A DNA stretch of 64,000 bases from Aphis gossypii (taxonomy: Eukaryota; Arthropoda; Insecta; Hemiptera; Aphididae). Position numbers and translations under genes: made by a program. The stretch is from NCBI RefSeq assembly GCF_020184175.1, contig NC_065530.1, positions 46,105,260 to 46,169,259 on the forward strand, written 5' to 3'. Of the stretch, positions 1-13,200 are shown piece by piece (positions within the stretch are counted from its first letter, which is position 1; each line of letters begins with the position of its first letter). The notes beneath the pieces are model-generated. The model was not told where the DNA came from. It ran no database searches and saw nothing but the letters and a program-made list of their open reading frames with translations.

Positions 1-559
1 ACAGAGTTCAGACTAATGTTGGGTAAGTAGTAAACACTAAACACATTATTATACTTCCGAAAATAAGTAAATATTATTATATTATATTTTTTTTTCAATA
101 CTTGTAGCGCGAAAACGTATAATGAGTGTCATTATTAATCATTAAGAATTTAAAATAAACGTTTAAAGAAAACGATGAAATTTCGGTTTAAGTACCTAGT
201 TATGACCAGTAAATTGTGCACGAAATAGTATAATTATAACACAATTAACTTAATATTGCGAGTATTTAGGTAAAATTTTAATTCACAGAAAACCCAAGGA
301 ATACCACCAATATTTTGTCTAACAAAAAGTCTCGCGATAAAATCATCGTGTACTTAATACGTTCTTAGGTAATGTAGGTTAATCGATATTCTCTGAAAAA
401 ATGTCTACTTCAAAATATGAAATCATGGTTTAAAACCATAAAAAATAAATTAAGTTTTCCAATAGGTACCTATGTATACGTATTATAATATACCACATAA
501 TATAATTCGTATGTACATAATTTATAGGCTGATCTAGTATATAGCAAAAAAGGATACAC
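1..559. other. EML intron, left edge
   Basis: AT-rich intron sequence after the HELP exon. At the very edge the plus strand has TTGG|GTAAGTAG, which looks like a donor, and the minus strand has an AG at 14-13. The few bases beyond do not read as the expected EML continuation in any frame, so no exon is called. Confidence 0.4.
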
Positions 560-713
560 CCAATCGAGTTTTAGCTTGGACGAAGGAGCGGTGGCCACTT
601 TAGTGATGTCGTAGGTCGCGATCTCAGCAGTCGGCGCGTACAGGTTGATGGGACGTCCGCGCAGGAACATCCGTACGCTGCCCTCCTCTTCATTGTACGT
701 AGCATCACGTGTA
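560..713 (-). CDS. Eml: EML HELP-motif exon
   Basis: After acceptor TTTGTAG the exon reads TRDATYNEEEG, then VRMFLRGRPINLY, and ends KLKLDWV. This is the HELP motif that precedes the first propeller in all EML proteins (human EML1 has the same EEG, MFLRGRP and RLKLEWV). The donor could be TGG|GTGTAT (end 560) or two bases further on at 558. Codons here are GC-rich, unlike the AT-rich flanks. Confidence 0.9.
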
Positions 714-3700
714 CTACAAACAACAAACACACAATTATCATTATTATTATTATACATTCAATATTCGAATGAACAAATAAACAAACAAGCGAACAATCAA
801 ATTGTCGTACTTCGGTATAAAAGGGGATGGGTGATGTCTAGGAAGTCAGTAAATATACTTCACGTAATATTATATATTTATATGATTTTTTCTGAGCTAA
901 AACAACTTCTACTAAGGTAGATTTTCTTAATTTTTTGTAAATAATCTTGTTTGACGAAAATATTGATAGATATATATGTTAAATAACTAAATGTGCATGT
1001 AGTCGTACGTGTAAGTAATTAAAAACTATGCATGTGTATTATGTTATAAACGAGCACAAGAGGGTTTTGATGGAGACTCAGCCAAACCAGACTTCTGTAG
1101 CAAGACCGGACGAGTCTACCACACAATACTATACTAAAAATATTCATGTATATTGTTCGTCAGTCGCCGTCATTAAAATATACAATATTAATACTCAAAA
1201 AATATACCTATATATTATATTTTTATACAATTTATTATTATTATTATTTAATAACTACATTGTTTTAACTTATACGTCACTAATTATTGTTTCCTACATT
1301 AATGTTTTCTTATAGTCTGCAGATGGCTATACTATCCATTAGCATCTCACTTTTATTATTATTATGTTCAAATATTAAAAATGCTGCACAGTTGTAAATA
1401 TTCGTAGTTATAGATAGCTTAGCTAGAACAACTTATATTTTAAACGAATAAAAAAAAGTATATACTTATATCATAATATATGTAAAACACAAATTATTTT
1501 ATAACGGTAAATCTACTATATTTATAAAAATTATACCTATGTATTATGTATACAATATACATATACACTAAATCTCTACATTATAACGATAAATCGCAGC
1601 AAAATTGACGAGCACAGAATTCGTTCAACGTACTCAAATATAATATATCGTATCCTTCTCTCGTGAGAAATTTTAAAATTTTAAAAATAAAGTATACATC
1701 ATAATTAATATAAACCTTTTAGTATCGGCACGGTGGAATGGCATTTTCTCCTATATAGGTACTCTGTCGGCAAGACTAATAAATTACCTTACACGTAGGG
1801 CACAAAGTATAAAATATATGATATATAATTAACACACACAAGACGCGACAAAAACTGGAGAAAGCACGGAGGAGCGAACGTTCGGCCGAACTGCTAACGA
1901 CTGAAATCGGTTTCGCCGTCCGGTCCGGTTGTGTACATCAAACGTCGTCCGTCAAGACGTGACGTGTACGAGTCTCCCTCCACAACCAAAAATAATATTT
2001 TTACTATTTACAAAGGGATTGTAATGATTTATATACACGCATATATATATATTCAAAGAATACGGAAACTCCTTTAATATTCGACTAATAATGAAATTAA
2101 AACAAAAATATAATTATGTTTTATGTTTACGGGTCAGATTTATACGATTTTCTTATCATACCTTGCAAAACTTGCTATAAAAAATTTATTTTATACGACT
2201 GATTAATATTATGATGACTAATTAATTTTGACGTTTTATCAAGTAATATAATATAATACGTCGAACTTTACGCATATACAGTATCTACATAAGACTATAT
2301 TATTATATTTTATTATACAGCCGTTTACCTGGTAACCACTAACCTTTACCAAACCTCCGACAAATAATTATAATTTACAACTGTAGGTATGTCGTTATAC
2401 TTTTCGTTGTATTTATATTTAATCTTCTGCAGTAATTGTGTGCACTGTGCAGTAAAACGGAACAAAATAATAAATAGAAGACAACGATTTAGAATATACG
2501 AAATAGGCTTCGTCTTCTCCTCCCACAACACTAAAATCGTGTTTAAGTTGTTATAATGGACGTCTCCGTGATCTCTACAATATGCGTTTAATGTATGGCG
2601 TTCATAGTTCAAATCGGTTTAAATAGGTTGAGAGAACGCCTCGAGGTTAGTCCGAGCAATAAAAGTCCTCCGTCGTTTACCTACATAGGTATATGCATAC
2701 AACTATATGGAGTTGAACAAGTTATCTATACAAAACTATAACTAACCAAATACAAATAATAGCGTCTACCGCTAATATTAGCGAGCGAAAAAAAATGACA
2801 AATGTCTATTATTATAATATGATAAGCTATTATTGATCAATAGGCAGATAATATAGGTATCAGTCCCATAAGCTAATTGTAAAATTAATTTCCCTGAAAC
2901 AATTCTCATACTTAGGGTGTAACCGAAATAGGCAACAGCTGACAAAATATTTAATACTAAATAACCACTATAATTATAACATTTATTTGTATCGATGGGT
3001 ACCTATAGTAGTTTTTTATAATATATAATTTAAAATAATTATGTTTCTGAATTAAAAAAAAAAATTACACTATATAACATTATGTATTTCAGTTTATTAA
3101 TTATTGTTAGTTACTAAAGAATTCGATAATTTGAAATTTTCTTTGAGAAATAAATTTACAAACTATGTAGATATCATTATAGATACAAAATTTACCTACC
3201 TATAATAAATATTTTTTTCCCAAAATTTGAATATTTATTGAGCACGAGTTAAAACGAAATGAGTCTCCACAAAACAAGAGACAAATGACAAAATATTATG
3301 AGACTTGCTAATTGAAATAAGATGGGATTCATTTATTAATTATACATGCCATACCTATATAGTATATAATATAGTACCTATAGACACTAGACAGGTTAAA
3401 ATTGTTCTAATAAGGAAAATGAACTGTACTTATTTATAGTGGTTAATTTTTCATAGAAAATGTATGAAAAATTGTGAAGTTGATAAGTTTTTAATATGCG
3501 GGCCCGATTGCGAATTATTAGAATCTGAGACTGTGGTAAGAGGAAACTCGGAAAACGCCCGAAATGAGGTGTGGACTCACGGCATGCACTTCAAGTGTCA
3601 CGGTTATCGGAGTTTGTTATTGTAGGTATGTGCATTGCGCACAATGAAATGTTTCAAACAAAATATATATTATGCGATCGTATATTAAACGTCGGCATAG

Positions 3701-4210
3701 ATATAGCTGTGGTAACTGGTAGGTAACCGTCGTGGTCGAACGCGATAAGTGACAATTTGCATATTATATTATAGGTATACGATATAATATACCAACTATA
3801 ACTGTGATTTGTGTGAGATGCAGCTTTGACTCGACGATAGGAAAGAAAACGGCAATGGATTCATTGAATCCCATTAAAGTATGGTTCTTGGAAGAGACTA
3901 AACTACACATATATTTCATGATATATGTTGCTAAAGATGTAAAAAAAGGTGAATGAAACTGCTGCAGGACTTTCAAGCAGGACTGAGAGAAACCGTTTAA
4001 GAATACTCGCGATCATACAAAATTAAATATTATTTAATCACGTAAAAATTCTTATTCCTCTCTTAAACTTTGCAATCTATTTTCCTATACTTATAAAGAC
4101 TTCTACATCATATCAATGCGCCAACGTTTATTGTTTTCGTCACTGAAAGTCACTCCAATTAATCATACATAGTTAAATAGTCCGCTGCTACACTCTGTAT
4201 AATATTAAGA

Positions 4211-4241
<31 letters not shown>

Positions 4242-7200
4242 ATATGTACAGTGTACACCCTAGTAATATTAATACAGATTATTTTTTGCTTTAAAACTAT
4301 AAGCTATCGAAAATGACGTATTAGTCCATACTTATACCATCGTAAATTATACATTCTTTTAATTTTATTCGAAAAACTATAGAAGATTTTACGAGAAATT
4401 CAGCTAAAACAAATTACGCGTTAGAAGTAAGGACCCAAATTTTTTTCAAGTTACAAATCCGTTAGTTAATATTGGTATCAGGTATTCGGGTATATTATAA
4501 TATATTATACGTTATATAATTCCGTGAGATTAACAAAATTTAAATTGTTCGTATATTTAACAAACGGTCATTACTCATTGGCAGTAACAGTTTAATATTA
4601 TAAATTACAATACACTGAGTATAATATATAGGACACTATTATACAACAAACTATTTTATTTAACGTCGATACGACTTGTTTGTTTGTAGAACAGGTATTT
4701 TTTGTTCTGCGCGTGTATCCCGCCAAAACGAGATTGAATTTCGAAAGTATTATTCACATGTCGCGTTCATTATAATTTCGATAATTCATCATATACGGTA
4801 TAGAATACCTACTTTACCTAGTATAATATTTGAACGGTCTTTTTCGATATTTCCGAGATTAAAATTATGTAATAACCTCCAGCGAGTTGCTTAAATCTTA
4901 TTTTCTTTACTAATAAAACGTATTATACGACTAAGGGCGCGTAGTCCCTTATACTTATATAGGTAAGTACTACTACCACGTTAAGTCAAGCGTTTTCTTG
5001 TTTATAGGATATCATTATATTTGCATCGAAAATAAAATGTAGATGATATGACATGAATGTCGTACTTAATATACTATAATATAAGTATCTATTACATTTT
5101 TGTTTTTAATATATGTGTTTTAAATTATAGTTATACGTCATATAGGTAAGTTTGTTTCTCTTAAATTACGCGTTGTTTATCGATTTTACATTTAAAAATG
5201 TAGATAGTCATCGTTAACATATATTGATGGTATTTTCAGTAATTGTATATGAAGGTCAAACGTAATCTGTAAAAAATAATCGCCAAAATTGTGGCTAATA
5301 TATATATTATAGCATATTTAGCATAATAATTTACAATCTAAATACATTATAGAAATTAATTATTACTTTACTTTAGTAACCGTTTAAAATGTTCAAACGA
5401 AACACAAACACAATACTTTATATAGGTACATTAGTCATTACAGTAATAAAAATACATAATTATGCTCTAAATATAATTAAAACCCGTAGCGAATTATCTA
5501 TTTCGTGTAGTGCACGTTAAAACGAAATATTTTTTTATGTACATAAAAAAAAACGATTTTTATATTTACGATTTACCTATACATATGATAAATGATAATA
5601 ATATATATAATTAAAATAACCCGAGTGAAAAAAGTTTAAAATCAATACTTTTTGTTTTGAATTAATAATTGAGCTGTTTTTAAAATCGAAAACACGCATT
5701 TCGTGTCCTATCAAAAAAGACTACCTATATAATATATTTAGTACGATGAGTCTAAATGTATTAGGTTTATAAATTGTAGTTCCAGTTTGAAAATAGGTAC
5801 CTATTTTATTAAAATAAGCTGAATATATTATACTTGTTCAAATTTGAGATTTACCCCACACTACTGTGGGGTAATATACAATATACTAGGTTAGCTGGTT
5901 TCGATTTTCTTTGTAAAACATAGTTAAACATACACATTTTCTTTCCCATTTTTACAAACTAAGGACTGCGTATGATAAATAATAAAGAGTAATGAGTAAT
6001 GACATAAAAACCTTATGAATTAGTTAAAAAATAATATTTTAAACAAAATTATTATTTAATTATTTACCTACAAGTTAAATACGTTTGAATAAAATATTTT
6101 ATTTTTTATACGTACCTACCTAAGTCAAAATACTTGAAAATTTAATACAAAAATCCTCATAAGTGTCTTATAATGGTTTAAAAATTATAAGAATACATAG
6201 GCACAATTTTTATTAGCTTTTGAACTTCAAATATTTACAAAATTCGTTAAAATCATGAATATTTGTAAATTATTTTGTAGTTAAAAATTCATAAAAAATG
6301 TTGTATAAGTAGTAAAGAGTTAAAATTTTAATACAAGATTTTCCATAAGTTTGGCTTACAATAATCATAAAAGAAGTTAAGCGTTGGCAAATTAAAAAAA
6401 AATTATCTTATGTTAGACATTTTTACGAAATCTTAAATGCATGTGTAAAATAACGATTTACTATAAAATAATTTTAAATTTTTGACATAGTTAAAAAATA
6501 CTAGTTATAGAAACATACACCAGTTGTTTAAATTGGTATTTTCTGTACAAGATTTAATTTTGGGGTTTCAGGTCATTAAAACAACATAAGTCACCTTTTT
6601 CATTACCCAATTTAAAATATAATATATTTTATATACTCGTATTATATCCTAGACTGACAAATCATCTCTGTTCAGAATTTTTTTTCGTATACAACGATAA
6701 CTATAATCATTGGCTTAAAATTTAACATTCATATATCGCTATATATAATAGTGATCCACACGGCACCTAATACACAGCAGAGCGGTACCCACTTAGACAC
6801 GCTTTTTTTGTTTTGGCTTTATCTTCTACAAAAAAAAAATATAATCGATTTGCGTAACCAAAAGCGGCATTTGGGTGCAAATATCCCTCCCGTCGATTTC
6901 ATTTTGTTCTATACTACCTAATTAAAATAATTGATATAATATTATCTGCCGCTCGCCTCGCACCACGACAAACTTAAGAAACAGCCATTCCCACTAGAGA
7001 TTTGTAAATTCTGACTACGGTGGAGAGATGTTCTAAAAAAAAATACGCTAGTGAAAATTATTTACGAAATATATATTATTTACGAGTAGGTACATATAAA
7101 TTATCATAAATATATTATTACAATAGTCTTGTATATTTTATTTTATGCCCTCTAACTGAACTATGACGGATTCATAAGATTATATTTATCAATCGCGGGT

Positions 7201-10200
7201 ATATCTCAGTAATAATTTCAGAAACGAGAAAACAAAGATTTAATTGTTTTACTCCGACGGATAAATCAATTTTACTGCTGTGGTAAAATTAATGTTACAA
7301 CAACGATTTACCGTGACGGTGCCGAGTCGGTCACTCAAAACAATAAAATCGCGTTGCAAAAAATATATTAATCCGAAAATCGTCTTGCAAACACACACCG
7401 CGGAACAGCTACGACGAAATCGGGGTCGGCGACGGCGGCGTCGTCTTGGACGCTGCGGCTACAGGGCGCGTCGTCGTCGCGCCGGCGACCACGCAATCCA
7501 CGCCGCCGCTTCGAGCAGTGCTGTGCTCGACGTCCCTTGGCCCGCATCCGGTGGCGTACACGCTGAAATCTCCCGAGTCGTGCTTGAGCTGAACGTAAGC
7601 CGCCACCGACGTCTTGGCTTCGGCCAGCCGGTTGCTGAGACTCTCCACTCTCGCTTGGCCTTCATGGACGGCGTCCCGCTGTTCGGCCAACGCCCGGGAC
7701 GCCGCCTCGGCCGCCATCGCGGACTCGCGGTACTCGCAGAACGCCGCGTCCATCCGGTTGGCCAGGTCGAACAGCTCGGCCGTCGACCGTTCCTTGCTGT
7801 CCGTGGCCGCGACCAGCTGGCCGGCCAGCGACCGCTCGTCCAGCGCCAGCTGTTCGTCCAGGCTCTGGCCGGCGGTCGTCTCGTACGTCAGACAGTCGAC
7901 CAGCTCGCGTTGCCGCTCAAAGCACTGATTTCCCGAGCACGAGGCCAACACGTCAGTCGGCTGTTGTTTCGGCGGCGGCGACGACGTCGATCCGTTTTTT
8001 ACGACACAGCTGTTGGCACACACGGATAAGCGTCACGGGCCCGGATAAGCAGTGTGTATAGATTACAGCGTATACCGTCATCGGATTTAAAGGCGACTTT
8101 ATATACATATAATATTATTATATATAAAGTATAAAATAAAAAATCTTTTAAGCACAAAATGTACGTTACGTTGACATTTTTTACAACAGTATTGGACCAC
8201 AGCAGTATGTGTTGAGGTGTACCCACATACGGGCCACACCTACGGTTTTAGATTAATTATATTAAACATATGACTAATATGAGTATTTAAAATAAAATAA
8301 ATCCCATGTAAGTACCCAAGTTCAATTTGTATTGTTTAATAAAAATAATAATTATAATAGTGTGTTCAATAAGTTAAGGCTATAAAAAATAACTATACCG
8401 ATACCGTAATTCTTAATCCGGACCTGATTTGGACACAAAGATGACAAAAGTAGTAAACGTGTATCTAATTATACGTTATATAGTTTACTTATCACTTGTA
8501 AATAAGACACAAGTATTGAGTATGAATGCATAAAATTATATAAAATAAATTACGGTTTATTTTGTTATAGACGTTTCCCGTGGAACTTAAACGAATTAGA
8601 CTTCCACAAATTGTTTTTCGTTACGAAATACAAATATAGGACTTATTGTAGCCGCTGAATTTTATTCGGCGCCTCTATTATATACGCAATAAATAATATT
8701 ATCTAGATCGTATTGGGTAACCAAAAAATATCCAACTCCCCGTGAACATAAATAGTATACATATCTACAGAAATGTAGCAAATAATGTCAAAAAAAAATA
8801 ATAGCGCCTTAAAACGTATTATACCTAATAAAAGATAAAATCTCTATATCTGTACAATGATAGATAAAAATATTATATCGAAATGAGTATTTTATCGAAT
8901 ACCACAATTAACTTTAATAGAGTTTTATTAAATTTAAATGGACTAACGTATAACAGAGTATCTATCTAGTACCTATATAGGTAATAGGTATATAATATAG
9001 AAACAATATTGAGAAGATTAAAATCTATTACGTAAGTAATGTTGTATTGTTATATTTTACTCACAAGGACGTCATTTTATTATTTTAATAAATTATAGGT
9101 ACTACCTACTACAAAGAAAAGAAAAAAAAAGTAGAAATAAGTTGAAATGTACTAAAAACTTTCTTTTAAACACGAAACATAAACATTCCATTATATAATT
9201 AATATTTTAGTTTGAGGTAATATAATATTATATAGGCATTAACTAATAGCAATTTATAAATGAGTCTTACGAATTAGCTAAAAATAAAAAAAAGCGTTTG
9301 TTCAGATGAATTCTGTTTTTTTTTTTTTAAATAATTAGTAATTATTATATTAAATGAATCGATTGAATCTTTTAGTTTATGAGTTTATTTAGAATACAAA
9401 TTTCTAATAAATATAAGTAGGTAGGTACCTACACTTTAATGTATTATACGAATATTATTATTAATATTAATTGGTAACCAAACAACAAATTAAGTCGATT
9501 ATATGTATATTTTGTCAAACGAAAACCAAAGAACAACAATGCATTAAATACCTTTGCTGAGCAGCTGCGATTTGAGTCCGAGACAAACCGCACAATTTGT
9601 CGAGTGGAGGTACAGAATTAATATTATACATAGAATAGATTAGTTCTGACCGTGTAAAATTAAATATTGCAAAGAATACAACAAGCCATCGCCGCTTCAT
9701 GGCAAATAGGATTTTATTATTCACGGATTTAAACGAATAAAATATAAAGAAAAATATAATTAATTCAATAAATATTATATTTCCAATTACCATGGAAAAC
9801 AATTAGTAGCTTTGCATACTAATTACAGAATATCCATACTTCGAAAAAAAAGTTTTCACTAAATTAAATATCTAAAATAAAATATTTATAATGATTGTTT
9901 AACTAAAAATAGCAAATAGTTTTGTTTGACTTGACATCAACATGCAAAACTACTATTATTATTTCTCGGTGCATCTCGAAATGTGTTTGAAACATTTATT
10001 TTTCTAAAATAATGTCACCCATTATTTTTGTATAATACATTAATCACCCTAATTACAAAAATTATGAATAATATATAGGACACCTATAGGCATTTTACTA
10101 TTTTTAATGTTTTTATTAATGTCTTCTTTAAGCGTATACATACATAATATGTTGAATATACAATATTTTAACACTGCGAAAAACGTTTCATTTAATGTAA

Positions 10201-13200
10201 AATATTTTTATATTTTTATGATTGAAACAAAATTTTGATGATTAATTAAGAATAAATTATTTTAAATAATACATTTATAGAAGTTAATAGTTAACATTTT
10301 AATTTACGGCTTTATTTTGCTATTTAAAATGGCTAGTATTATATAGTATATTATAGTATTAGTTAATTAAGTTATTATAATCAATTAAAATACAAATCGT
10401 TAAATAGATGTTATTGTTAAAAAAAAATTATAACTTATATTATTATAATTAGTTACAAATTATATAAAATATGTAGTTAAAAGTTTTTTAAATTATTTAT
10501 TTTAACCAAAATTACAAAATGAAGAAAATTTAACTATAGCATTTATTATAAAATATTTCTTCCATAAACGGGAAGGTTAGATTAGGTTTTGTTTTAAAGA
10601 ACACTGTTGGTAACCGCTCTTAATAATACTTCACCCCCCAAGCTTAAACAATAAACATATTGATGTTTAATATTGTTTATACAACAACTTACTATACTGA
10701 TCACATGCTTTCTTTTATTTTAAAGACAATAGAAAATACTATGTACCTAAACCCTAACCATAAAATACATATTATTTATTAACTATTTTTTATTTTCCAT
10801 TTAATTTTTGACTCAAATATAGACTATTATAAGTCTTTAACATTTTTTCTAACTCAGTTATATTTAACTAAACTAACAAATATGATAAAAATCATTGAAA
10901 TAAAATCATAACATAATGTAACGAAAATTCAAACACATTTCACTACCCCAATTTTGTATAAAATCCGTCGTTTTTATTGAAATAACATCTGTCCTTTTTA
11001 TCCATTTTCAAAACGGTTACAGATTTATTTTAAGGTATTTTATTGTTGTCTCCCTTATAAAAATCTACAATCATCCGAAAATCGATCAAATCTATAATTC
11101 TAATATAATAAATTACCAACATAAAAATAATAGATAACCAAAAATAATTATGTTTATGATAGTTGCACACAATATACTATACCTACCTAATACTTATAAG
11201 GTAATATAGAAAAAAATACGATTGGTACTACAGCTCTATGATACGAGTAGGTACCGAATATTTTTAACGTATATTTTTTGACCGAGCAACCAAATACTTA
11301 ATAATTTATTATTTTATATAAAATATAATATAATATTGTATTGTATACAATAAGTGGATGATAATAGTACCACGTGGAGGTATACCTACATTACATTTAT
11401 AAAATATAAAAGCCAATTTAAATTATTAACGATTAAAGTAGCATAATATAGGTATAGCACGTACTTATCAGCAGTCGTCGTCTTATTCTTATTAACCACA
11501 GTCGTCGTTTTACCACTAGTCTTATTATCTGCAACCGTCGTCTTACTACCACTCTTATTATCTGTAGTCGTCGTCTTACTACCACTTTTATTTTCTGCAG
11601 TCGTCGTCTTACTACTACTTTTATTATCTGCAGCCGTTGGCTTGCTATTACTCTTATTATCAGAAGGCATTGTATTAATTACTCGGCAGTAATTGGTCAC
11701 CGAATCAAGTATATTATATTAAACGAAAATAGTTGTTGAAAAATAAATAGCTCGAAAAACTAAAATCGGAAAAGTAATATGGACAATGAACGTGTATGAC
11801 GGTCGTACGAAAAACCTGCACTGCCGGAACGAGACGAAATAACAATGATGTCAGCGGCGTCAAATGAACACCTATATATATGGACGATATTCCGTCCTTG
11901 TCTACAAACTGCGGTTTTCTACGATCACTACTAGAATGCGCATCTCCTCTGATAAATCTGTCCTACTCTATCACAAATAGACCACAATTTATTATTAAAA
12001 TTAATCAACTTTAAAATTCCCAACGTCCAAGGCCAAAGCAATAGCCTTAATAAAACCAAAAATTGTATTATCAAACGTAAAAAAAGTATGATAAAAATTA
12101 ACAAATAAAATAATGTATTATATATTTTTACATAATATTAATAAAATCAATTATTGTAAAATTATGTATTTATTACTATAAATTTTAAAATATGATATAG
12201 ATGTGTAAAAAGTACTCAACTCCCACTATCATTTTTAATAAACTAACGGCTCAAATAATATACAACCACTTTTGGATTACTATTCTGGAATGATCATCTA
12301 CAAAATAAGTATAATGAAAAGAGTATAGAAACATAACAAATTTATCATTCAGTAAAAATATGAAAATCATTTTAGATAAATTATAAACTATATTTAAATT
12401 TATTATAAAGACCAATTCAAGAAATTTATAAATTATTACAATAACTGTAATAATTTATTATAATTATATATTTTATTCTTCAAGGAAACTCTTCATATAT
12501 ATTCTTATTATATATTATTTTTTACACTCTTTAGCAATCAAATAAAAAATTTTTAATTGATTCTAATCAAAATGTAAAATAAACGTATATAAACTTCTTA
12601 TTTAGGGAAGTAAAAATAAGTTATAAATAGTTGATAAAGTTACTAGTTAAACAAATAATGTAAGTAAGTATAGTTACTTTAATTAATAATCTTAAAATTT
12701 ATGAAAATAGAACTCCCTAATTTAATACACAAAAAAAACTTTTATATTATACTTATAAATTATATCATATTTATGAATAATGTAAATGCTTTAATAAGTG
12801 GTTAATACAAATCAGACGTAAATACGTGATACAAAATGAAATTATTCAGACGATTCAGTTTGTGGATGAGTGATCGTCAAAATGTTACGTAACGTACCTT
12901 TTTACATAATAATTGTACTAAATAAAAATAATTAAAGTGTACACTAAAAATAATATTTAAAAAAAAGGATTAAATAATAAAAAAATAATACCTGCCTACC
13001 TATTATATAATATACAGCCGATAGAAGCTACTAGCTACATTCTATAAATTGAAAAATACTTTATCAACTTTCAAAAACCATTGAAAATAAAAGAAACCAT
13101 GTTACTATATCGTTTGAGCGACTTACTATCAAATTTAAAAGTAAAAATACTATACAGGATCCTACGTATATTTTAGTTTTGAAATAAATAATAAATAATA

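Larger units (their letters stand above)
714..6149. other. AT-rich EML intron sequence without convincing exons
   Basis: Only low-quality open frames are found. A GC-richer patch with many CG dinucleotides at about 1840-1975 could be a promoter or UTR of an unknown transcript. A (TA)n microsatellite lies at about 4211-4240. A nine-base-pair perfect hairpin lies at 5852-5873. One small Cys-containing frame at 3464-3625 is listed separately. Confidence 0.5.

Noticed and set aside
3764..3985. minus-strand frame after a good acceptor (TTTCTCTCAG)
   Set aside because: About 70 codons with fair composition, but no partner donor, no ATG context and no family signal; may be chance.
7280..8029. 249-codon plus-strand frame with Arg runs
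   Set aside because: Shadow of the GC-rich minus-strand exon; low-complexity Arg-rich product and no splice or promoter support.
9552..9700. Wnt N-terminal exon
   Set aside because: Signal peptide and a Cys-Gly-Leu-Ser stretch are suggestive, but the second conserved cysteine is missing and no later Wnt exon was seen.
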